Shown here piece by piece: positions 27,413-33,850 of a DNA stretch of 33,850 nt. Under the pieces are notes generated by a model. That model ran no database searches, was not told the DNA's origin, and was given only the letters and a program-made list of their open reading frames with translations. The first letter of the stretch is position 1, and every line of letters starts with the position of its first letter. A program made the position numbers and the translations under genes. The DNA is from Chloroflexota bacterium (lineage in GTDB: Bacteria > Chloroflexota > Anaerolineae > UBA4142 > SHND01). The DNA is taken from positions 1 to 33,850 of the forward strand of contig JAKOPZ010000185.1 in NCBI GenBank assembly GCA_029778615.1, in the 5' to 3' direction.

Positions 27413-29947
27413 ATGCGACTTGTGGACGCCATCCTCACCCACGAGAACGCCGACCTCGACGCGCTGGCATCGCTTGCCGCCGCGAAAAAATTGTATCCCA
27501 ATGCGGTGGCGCTTGCCCCGCGCCGCTTGAATCGCAACGGGCGCGATTTCCTCACGCTCTATGGTGAACCGTTCGACTTTACGCCGCAAGACCAGGCGCC
27601 GCGTCGGCGGTTCAAGCGCGTGCTGCTCGTTGACACGCAAACGCTTCCCTCCGCGCGCGGCATTGCCGATGCGCCAACCATTCACATTGTGGACCATCAT
27701 CCGCTCGCGCGCGCGCTCGACGAGCACACGACGTTTAGCGGTGGTGATGTGGGCGCGACGACGACGCTGTTGGTGGAAGCGCTGCGCGAACGCAATGTCG
27801 CATTGACGCGGCTCGAAGCGACTTTGTTCGCGCTCGGCATTTATGAGGATACCGGCTCGCTCACCTATTCCTCCACCACCGCGCGCGATTTACAAGCCGT
27901 CGCGTATTTGGTCGAACACGGCGCGTCGTTTGACCTCATTGGCGAATTTTTGCGTCAGCCGCTCGCCGCCGACCAACGCGCGTTATACAACCAACTCTTG
28001 CGCCGCGTGACCTTGCAGGAAATCGGCGGACAAACGATTTTGCTCGGCGCAGTGCGCGTACAAGATTACGTCCAAGAAATTTCAACGCTCGCGCATCAAC
28101 TGATGACGCTGTACGACCCGAACGCGTTATTCCTGCTCGTGCAAATGCGAAACGAAATTCAACTCGTCGCGCGCTCCAAGTCCGAAGCGATTGACGTGGC
28201 AGACATCGCGCGCGCGTTCGGCGGCGGCGGACATCCGACCGCCGCCGCAGCATTGATTCATTCGCGCGGACTCAAAACACAGCAGAAAAAATTATTACAG
28301 CTGTTGGCAGAACACATCAAACCGCGCACCACCGTTCACGATATCATGTCGTACGGTGTGCGCGTGCTCGCACCGAGCGATACCATCGCGCACGCGGCGG
28401 AACAAGCGCGCCGCTGGGGACACGAAGGATTTCCCGTCGTCGCAAAAAAGAAACTCGTCGGCGTCCTCACGCGACGCGAGATTGACCGCGCGCTGCATCA
28501 CAAATTGCAAAAGCAGCCCGTCGCGCGTTTCATGAGCGAACCGCTTTCGGTTACGCCCACCGATTCGATTGAACAACTTCAGCGCGTGATGATGGAGCAC
28601 AGTTTGGGACAACTGCCCGTCGTTGAACAAGGCAACATTGTCGGCATCGTCACGCGCACCGATTTATTGAAACTGTATTCCGAGACCGCGCGCCCCGCGC
28701 GCAACGCCGAATTTGTCGCGCGGTTGGAACGCGCGCTGCCGCGCGATGTACTGCTGTTGGTACGCAACGCCGCGCGTCTCGCGCGCGAGTTGGGCTTTTC
28801 CACGTATCTCGTCGGCGGCTTTGTGCGCGACCTCATCATTGGGCAAGCGAATCTCGACATTGACATTGTCGTCGAAGGCGATGCGATTCAGCTTGCACAG
28901 CGGTTGGCAGACCAATACGGCGGGCGCGTCCACACCCACGCGCGCTTTGGGACCGCCAAGTGGATTTTTCAAGACGAAAAGTTGCATCTCGATTTTGCGA
29001 CGGCGCGCACGGAATTTTATGAATATCCGTCCGCGCTGCCCGATGTGGAGCGCAGTTCGATTAAACTCGATTTGCACCGCCGCGATTTCACCATCAACGC
29101 GCTCGCGCTTTGTCTCGACCCCGAACGCTACGGCGCGCTGCTCGACCCGTATGGGGGCGAATTTGATTTGCAGCGCGGCATCATTCGCGTCTTGCACAAT
29201 CTTTCCTTCATCGAAGACCCCACGCGGATTTTGCGCGCGGTGCGTTTTGAACAGCGGTTCGGTTTCACCATCGAAGCGCGCACCGCGCAACTGATTGACG
29301 ACGCGCGCAATTTGTTGGAAAAAGTGAGCGGGCAACGTCTGCGCAACGAATTGGAACTCTTTTTCAATGAAGCCGAGCCGGAGCGCGCGCTGGCGCGCTT
29401 GCAAGAACTCGGCGTGCTCGAAAAAATTCAGGCGTCGCTCCAAGCCGACGCGTGGCTCGCGCAAAAATTTTCGCAGCTGCGCGCGGGATATACCCCCACG
29501 CCGGTTTTGTATCTCGGCGTTCTCGCGTATCGCTTGCGCACATCCGAAGCGCGCGCGCTCGCCAAACGCTTGAAACTCACCAACGGGGAATCTGAAATTC
29601 TGGTGCAAGTGGTGACGCTGCGTTTGCTCGAACGGCAGTTGAACACGGCGAATCTCGCGCCGAGCCGCGTGGTGGAACTGCTGGAACGCTTTGACGATGC
29701 CGCGCTCGCGGTATTTGCGATTGCGTCCGAGTCGGAACAAGCGGCAAGTTATGTGGACCGCTATCGCGCGGAATGGCGCGCGGTGCAATCCGACCTGACC
29801 GGCAGCGATTTGAAAAAATTGGGCTTGACGCCCGGACCGCGTTTCAAAGAAATTTTGCAGGCGCTACGCGCGCAGCGGCTGGATGGTAAAATCGCGAGCC
29901 GCACCGAAGAAGAATATTTTGTCCGCGCGCTGCTGGAAGGCGATTAG
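27413..29947 (+). CDS. DHH-CBS-tRNA nucleotidyltransferase fusion (probable A- or CCA-adding)
   Basis: Large (844 residues) multidomain enzyme. Order: DHH phosphoesterase (THENADLDALAS; VDTQ; IVDHHPL at 92-97; YEDTGSLTYSSTTARD); DHHA1 with FGGGGHPTAAAALIHSRG near 260-280; two CBS domains (about 305-360 and 370-425); then the class II nucleotidyltransferase head: LVGGFVRDLIIG near 464, catalytic Asp-Ile-Asp near 482-484, RRDFTINALALCLD, and EDPTRILRAVRFEQRFGF. It adds A (or CCA) to tRNA 3' ends; the same architecture is known from the Aquifex A-adding enzyme, which supports A addition here. The ATG at 27413 overlaps a TACAAT; GTG at 27422 (VDAILTHENAD) fits both the family N-terminus and a leaderless start. 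Divergent from the exonuclease. Confidence 0.92.
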   Translation: MRLVDAILTHENADLDALASLAAAKKLYPNAVALAPRRLNRNGRDFLTLYGEPFDFTPQDQAPRRRFKRVLLVDTQTLPSARGIADAPTIHIVDHHPLARALDEHTTFSGGDVGATTTLLVEALRERNVALTRLEATLFALGIYEDTGSLTYSSTTARDLQAVAYLVEHGASFDLIGEFLRQPLAADQRALYNQLLRRVTLQEIGGQTILLGAVRVQDYVQEISTLAHQLMTLYDPNALFLLVQMRNEIQLVARSKSEAIDVADIARAFGGGGHPTAAAALIHSRGLKTQQKKLLQLLAEHIKPRTTVHDIMSYGVRVLAPSDTIAHAAEQARRWGHEGFPVVAKKKLVGVLTRREIDRALHHKLQKQPVARFMSEPLSVTPTDSIEQLQRVMMEHSLGQLPVVEQGNIVGIVTRTDLLKLYSETARPARNAEFVARLERALPRDVLLLVRNAARLARELGFSTYLVGGFVRDLIIGQANLDIDIVVEGDAIQLAQRLADQYGGRVHTHARFGTAKWIFQDEKLHLDFATARTEFYEYPSALPDVERSSIKLDLHRRDFTINALALCLDPERYGALLDPYGGEFDLQRGIIRVLHNLSFIEDPTRILRAVRFEQRFGFTIEARTAQLIDDARNLLEKVSGQRLRNELELFFNEAEPERALARLQELGVLEKIQASLQADAWLAQKFSQLRAGYTPTPVLYLGVLAYRLRTSEARALAKRLKLTNGESEILVQVVTLRLLERQLNTANLAPSRVVELLERFDDAALAVFAIASESEQAASYVDRYRAEWRAVQSDLTGSDLKKLGLTPGPRFKEILQALRAQRLDGKIASRTEEEYFVRALLEGD

Positions 29948-30047
29948 GATTTTGCTTGTGTAACATTTCGTGAGTTGGAGCGTAAAATGCTGTTGACCCG
30001 TTTCATCCCGTCACCTTACAACCGATGAGCAAGTATGGAGGAACCTC

Positions 30048-30620
30048 ATGAGCACAGAACAAGCACACATGGACCCCGCCGGGACAGCCGAACCGCACGC
30101 GACAGAAACAAACACCGCCGGCAACGCGGGCGCCAAGACCACCGACACGGTCCTCGCGGATGAACTGCGCGAGTTCGGCAAACAACTGGAAGCAATGTTC
30201 CATACCGCGCGCACTTCCACACGCGGGCAAGAAATTGAAACGCAGTTGACCGCCGCGTGGCGCGATGTGGAAAAGGGCGTCAACAACGCGATTAACCAAG
30301 CGAAAGCGTCAGACCTCAAGGGCACCGTGCAAGGCACCGCACAATACGCCGCCGATGAAATTCAGACCGGCTTGGCAAAGGGTTTGAAAAGTCTGAATCA
30401 ATGGCTCGCGCAAAAACGCACCGATATGGAAGAGAAACGCAAAACGCGTCAAGCCACCGCGTCCGCCGCACCAATGAGCGGCACGGCAGACAACGAAGTG
30501 GCAGACCGCTTTGGGAACGATGCGCCCGTGTTTGGGCAAGACCTGCATGTGCCGATGGAACCAGACCCCAAAGGCATGACGCAAGACAATCCGATTCAAG
30601 ACCGGTTTGACAAAGAATAA
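30048..30620 (+). CDS. hypothetical amphipathic-helical protein, 190 aa
   Basis: Family not recognised. The first 35 residues are polar low-complexity (Ala, Thr, Gly, Glu). Residues 36-145 are a run of amphipathic helices with regular Leu/Ala/Val spacing (LADELREFGKQLEAMFHTA, VEKGVNNAINQAKASDLKGTVQGTAQYAADEIQTGLAKGLKSL), reminiscent of late-embryogenesis-abundant or apolipoprotein-type repeats and of phasin-like proteins. The tail is acidic (GTADNEVADRFGNDAPVFGQDLHVPMEPDPKGMTQDNPIQDRF). A GGAGG ribosome site lies just before the ATG at 30048. A strong terminator at 30626-30654 ends it, so it is a monocistronic unit. It has no signal peptide. Confidence 0.8.
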   Translation: MSTEQAHMDPAGTAEPHATETNTAGNAGAKTTDTVLADELREFGKQLEAMFHTARTSTRGQEIETQLTAAWRDVEKGVNNAINQAKASDLKGTVQGTAQYAADEIQTGLAKGLKSLNQWLAQKRTDMEEKRKTRQATASAAPMSGTADNEVADRFGNDAPVFGQDLHVPMEPDPKGMTQDNPIQDRFDKE

Positions 30621-30625
30621 AAAAA

Positions 30626-30654
30626 GACGGAGCGAAATGCTCCGTCTTTTTTTT
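30626..30654 (+). terminator. Rho-independent terminator
   Basis: GACGGAGC (30626-30633), loop GAAAT, GCTCCGTC (30639-30646), then TTTTTTTT. An A-run before the stem pairs with the T-run, so it could act in both directions. It separates the 190-aa gene from the helicase gene. Confidence 0.95.
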
Positions 30655-30725
30655 GTGTTACAATCGCGTCGCACACGCGTTCTGTGAACGCACAAAAAAA
30701 TTCCCCAACCTAGAAAGTTTCCTTC

Positions 30726-33578
30726 ATGCCTCGCGTCTATGTCTCTCTTGATTTGGAATTTACCGGACTCAATCCCGAACACGATGCCATCCTCGAAGTC
30801 GGCGCGGTGAAATTTCGCGGCGACGAAATTCTCGACACGTGGACTTGCCTCGTCAATCCCGGACGCACGCTCACACAAAAAGTCGAACGTCTCACCGGCA
30901 TTACACGCGCGGATATTGAACGCGCGCCGTCCTTCAATTCACTCATTCCTTCGCTCGGACGTTTCATTGGCGAAAATCCAATTGTCGGTCACACCGTTTG
31001 GCTCGACATGCAGTTTCTCCAACGCGGCGGAATGCGGTTGGCAAATCCCACGCTCGACACGTTCGAACTCGCTTCGATTTTAATTCCCTACGCCGCGCGC
31101 TATTCGCTCGCCCAACTCGCGCGCGAATTAAAAATCGAATACGCGACCAAACATCGCGCGCTCGAAGATGCCAAAGCCACACACCAACTTTTTATCGCGC
31201 TGCTCGACCGCGCGCAGCAATTGAACCCGAAAACGATTCAAGAAATCGCGCGCATTTCCGCAAAGAGCGATTGGTCGCTGCGCTATGTGTGGCAGGACAT
31301 TCAACGCGACGCCGCGCGCAATGCGTTCACGGGCGGCTCGATTGGCGCGCAGCTCAAGGCGAAAGGCATTGCGCAAGACGACGAACATTTTGGCGTACTA
31401 TTTTCGCGCGAAAAAAATGCGCGTCCGCTCAAGGCGAAAGCGACCAAGACGCCGCTCCAAGTGGACACACTGGAGCAAATGATTTCGCCGCAAGGACTTT
31501 TTGAAAAAGATTTTCCGGGTTTTGAATATCGCGCGGAACAAGTGGAAATGCTGCGCGCCGTCGCCACCGCGTTCAATGATAGCGGCGTGTTGTTGGTCGA
31601 AGCGGGGACGGGCACCGGGAAAAGTTTGGCGTACTTGCTTCCTGCGATTTCGTGGGCGGCGCAAAACAATGACCGCGTGATTGTTTCCACCAACACTATC
31701 AATTTGCAAGACCAACTTTCGCAAAAAGATATTCCCGCCATTCAAAAAGTTTTACCGCTCGAATTTAAATTCACCGTGTTGAAAGGGCGCAGCAATTATT
31801 TGTGCTTGCGTCGTTTCGATGCGCTGCGGCGTCAAGAAGCGCACACGCCCGAAGAAATTCGCGTCCTCGCCAAAATTCTCGCGTGGCTCCCTTCGACGAC
31901 GACAGGCGACATGGCAGAACTGACGTTCACGCCGCCCGAACTTAAAGTCTGGGCGCGCCTCGCGAGCGACCCCGAACACTGCACCACCGAACGCTGCGCG
32001 AATCGTCCCGACAAATGTTTCTTTTTTCGCGCGCGCGAAAAAGCCGAAAGCGCGCATTTGGTGATTGTGAATCACGCGCTGCTCTTGTCCGACATGGCGC
32101 TCGAAAATCGCGTGCTGCCTGAATTTCAATATCTCATCGTGGACGAAGCGCATCACCTCGAAGCGCGCGCCACCGACGCGCTCGCGTTCGACGCGACACG
32201 TTCCTCGATTGACGCGTTGCTCCGCCAAATCGCGGGCGAACGCATTGGGCTGATTTACAATCTCGGCACCACGCTGCGTCATTCCAAAAAAGCGTCCGGC
32301 GCGCGCGATTTTCAACAAACGCTCGACCAAATCGAACGCGATGCAACGGGCGCGGGACGCGCGTCCTACGCATTGTTTGACGTGTTGGAACAATTTCTGG
32401 CGCACCAGCAAGACGGCGGCGAAAGTGACGCGGGCGGCGGCGATAAACAATTTCGCATCACGCCATCGCGTCGAATGCAGCCCGGTTGGAGCAGCGTCGA
32501 AATTGAATGGGAAAATCTCGCGACGAAATTTTTGACGCTGTTGGAAGGGCTGGAAAAAATTTATCGCGCGTGGCAGGAATTGGAAAATGCGGATTTGGTC
32601 GGTTATGCCGATTTGCTCCAAGATATTTTGTACGCCCAACGCCGCGTGCGCGAAACACACGGCGCAATGGAACGCATCCTCATCAAACCCGCGCAGAGCG
32701 ATATTTATTGGGCGAGCGTGAATCGGCAGACCCAAGACATTGGCATCCACGCCGCGCCGCTGCACGTCGGCGACATGCTGCACAAAAATTTATTTGCGAC
32801 GCGCGAAACGGTGATTCTCACGAGCGCGACGATGAGCATCGGCGGCTCGTTCAACTTTATCGAAAATCGGCTCGGCATCGGCGAATGGGCAGACCATCTC
32901 TTGCTCGGCTCACCGTTCGATTACGAACAAGCCGCGCTCGTGTACGTTCCGAACGATATACCCGAACCCGGACAGCAGGGCTATCAAAAAGCCATCGAGA
33001 CCGCGCTCGGCGACTTGTTGCGCGCGACGCGCGGACGCGCGCTCGTGTTGTTCACCTCACATTCGCAATTGCAATCCACGTATCGCGCGCTCGCGCGTCC
33101 ATTGGAACAAGATGATGTGCTGATTCTCGCGCAAGGGCTCGACGGTTCGCGCCGCCAAGTTCTCGACACATTCAAAACGCAAGAACGGATGGCGCTCTTT
33201 GGCACAAAATCCTTTTGGGAAGGAATTGATGTTGTCGGCGAAGCACTGTCGTGTTTGGCGATTACGCGTTTGCCGTTCAATGTGCCGAGCGACCCAATCT
33301 TCGCCGCGCGTTCAGAAACGTTCGACGACCCGTTCGCACAGTACGCCGTTCCCGAAGCGGTGCTGCGTTTTCGTCAAGGATTTGGCAGATTGATACGCAG
33401 TAAAACGGATAGGGGAGTCGTCGTCATTTTAGACAAGCGCGTGCTGACGAAAAATTACGGACGTTTGTTTTTGGAATCGCTTCCGAAATGTGCAAAGCAG
33501 CAAGGACCGCTTAAAGAATTGCCAAAACGCGCGGCGGCGTGGATTGATGGAAATGTGAACGGGGAACCGAAAGGATAA
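30726..33578 (+). CDS. dinG: DnaQ-DinG fusion: 3'-5' exonuclease and Fe-S superfamily 2 helicase
   Basis: A 950-residue fusion. Residues 1-160 are a DEDDh exonuclease: Asp9 and Glu11 (SLDLEFTG), Asp94 (TVWLDMQFLQ), His143 and Asp148 (KHRALEDAKATH). A linker follows, then an XPD/DinG-type helicase: Walker A GTGTGKS (295-301), STNTINLQDQL, DEAH box Asp473-His476 (VDEAHHLEARATD) and later motifs (TSATMSIGG, GTKSFWEGIDVVG, QGFGRLIRSKTDRGVVVILDKRV). Four cysteines, Cys360, Cys419, Cys424 and Cys431, fit a [4Fe-4S] cluster with the C-x4-C spacing of DinG. Probably acts in replication fork repair. The start is ATG 30726, with a TACAAT at 30659-30664 as a possible promoter. A weak terminator follows. 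Confidence 0.93.
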   Translation: MPRVYVSLDLEFTGLNPEHDAILEVGAVKFRGDEILDTWTCLVNPGRTLTQKVERLTGITRADIERAPSFNSLIPSLGRFIGENPIVGHTVWLDMQFLQRGGMRLANPTLDTFELASILIPYAARYSLAQLARELKIEYATKHRALEDAKATHQLFIALLDRAQQLNPKTIQEIARISAKSDWSLRYVWQDIQRDAARNAFTGGSIGAQLKAKGIAQDDEHFGVLFSREKNARPLKAKATKTPLQVDTLEQMISPQGLFEKDFPGFEYRAEQVEMLRAVATAFNDSGVLLVEAGTGTGKSLAYLLPAISWAAQNNDRVIVSTNTINLQDQLSQKDIPAIQKVLPLEFKFTVLKGRSNYLCLRRFDALRRQEAHTPEEIRVLAKILAWLPSTTTGDMAELTFTPPELKVWARLASDPEHCTTERCANRPDKCFFFRAREKAESAHLVIVNHALLLSDMALENRVLPEFQYLIVDEAHHLEARATDALAFDATRSSIDALLRQIAGERIGLIYNLGTTLRHSKKASGARDFQQTLDQIERDATGAGRASYALFDVLEQFLAHQQDGGESDAGGGDKQFRITPSRRMQPGWSSVEIEWENLATKFLTLLEGLEKIYRAWQELENADLVGYADLLQDILYAQRRVRETHGAMERILIKPAQSDIYWASVNRQTQDIGIHAAPLHVGDMLHKNLFATRETVILTSATMSIGGSFNFIENRLGIGEWADHLLLGSPFDYEQAALVYVPNDIPEPGQQGYQKAIETALGDLLRATRGRALVLFTSHSQLQSTYRALARPLEQDDVLILAQGLDGSRRQVLDTFKTQERMALFGTKSFWEGIDVVGEALSCLAITRLPFNVPSDPIFAARSETFDDPFAQYAVPEAVLRFRQGFGRLIRSKTDRGVVVILDKRVLTKNYGRLFLESLPKCAKQQGPLKELPKRAAAWIDGNVNGEPKG

Positions 33579-33634
33579 CTGCATTGTCTCTTTTGTAATT
33601 GTTTAATGGACAAGACGCTGCTTGAAGTGAAACG

Positions 33635-33650
33635 ACGGCTGCGCCGTTTT
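33635..33650 (+). terminator. weak possible terminator after dinG
   Basis: ACGGC (33635-33639), loop TGC, GCCGT (33643-33647), then TTTTAT. The short 5-bp stem makes it weak. It abuts the insertion-sequence end. Confidence 0.35.
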
Positions 33651-33654
33651 ATAA

Positions 33655-33850
33655 TGGACCCGTAAATTCGGACACGAAATTGAGTCAAAATAAAGTGTAA
33701 AATACAGGTATGCGAAAACGCCATTCACCCAATTTCAAAGCCGACACGGTCATCGAAGTTTTCAAAGAAGACCAAACTATCAATCAAATTGCGTCTGCCA
33801 AACAAATTCATCCCACGCAAATCTATGAGTGGAAAGCCCATGCGCTCAAG
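33655..33850 (+). mobile_element. IS3-family insertion sequence, left end (truncated by window)
   Basis: A likely terminal inverted repeat starts at TGGACCCGTAAATTCGGACA (33655-33674), 55 bases before the transposase orfA. The right end is outside the window, so target-site duplication and boundaries cannot be confirmed. A TATAAT (33650-33655) spans the junction and could drive orfA. Confidence 0.7.
33710..33850 (+). CDS. IS3-type transposase OrfA, N-terminal part
   Basis: Partial frame of 47 residues beginning MRKRHSPNFKADTVIEVFKE and ending YEWKAHALK at the window edge. The R-x-S-P-x-F-K-x-x-V, then I-A-S-A, H-P-T-Q-I-x-x-W-K pattern is the helix-turn-helix of IS3 OrfA, which binds the element ends. 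OrfB should follow outside the window with a -1 frameshift overlap. Confidence 0.88.
   Translation, partial: MRKRHSPNFKADTVIEVFKEDQTINQIASAKQIHPTQIYEWKAHALK

Noticed and set aside
28664-29788. Minus-strand 374-codon frame opposite the nucleotidyltransferase
   Set aside because: The plus-strand frame has catalytic motifs throughout; this one is a codon-bias shadow.
31752-32783. Minus-strand 343-codon frame opposite dinG
   Set aside because: Shadow of the helicase domain; no motif and no start context.

Overview
The window reads as chromosomal DNA of a bacterium. It has very frequent GCGCGC words in the core genes, many TTG and GTG starts, dense gene packing and no gap over 300 bases. The gene set suggests a Chloroflexota (Anaerolineae-like) organism: a DHH-CBS-tRNA nucleotidyltransferase fusion, a DnaQ-DinG fusion with Fe-S cysteines, B12-binding radical SAM proteins, CopC/CopD fusions and PD40 propeller proteins. 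That placement is inference. No rRNA, tRNA or CRISPR array was seen.

Bases 1-9.2 kb are almost all minus strand. Three B12-binding radical SAM proteins (one cut by the window edge) lie with a family 2 glycosyltransferase, a polytopic membrane protein and a metallophosphoesterase, which looks like a lipid or surface-glycan modification locus. A HicAB toxin-antitoxin pair and an orphan 175-residue gene sit inside one of the radical SAM operons, joined by start/stop overlaps. An aldehyde dehydrogenase with its own promoter follows.

Bases 9.4-16.9 kb are plus strand: a small cysteine-cluster protein, a PIG-L-like protein that has lost its metal ligands, tdh and kbl (threonine to glycine plus acetyl-CoA), nfo (endonuclease IV), a membrane-anchored PD40 beta-propeller, a diacylglycerol-kinase-like lipid kinase and a small basic protein. 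Bases 16.9-19.8 kb (minus) hold a DUF4258/DUF2283 pair and a large FtsX/MacB-type permease without an ATPase. A DUF4239 membrane protein diverges from the permease.

Bases 20.7-26.6 kb (minus) form a copper-handling locus. It has three secreted CopC-like proteins, one being a CopC-CopD-YtkA-like-cytochrome c fusion and another ending in an LPXTG-type sorting signal, plus small membrane proteins. Bases 26.6-33.6 kb carry nucleic-acid enzymes: a DEDD exonuclease, the DHH-CBS-nucleotidyltransferase and a DnaQ-DinG helicase-exonuclease. The window ends inside the left end of an IS3-type insertion sequence.

The most unusual feature is a set of degenerate 7- to 8-base tandem repeats, several folding into hairpins. 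They lie between genes, run into stop codons, and in two cases lie inside coding sequence (kbl and the tail of the lipid kinase). A second recurring signal is TATAAT placed 8-9 bases before a start codon, as expected for leaderless mRNAs.
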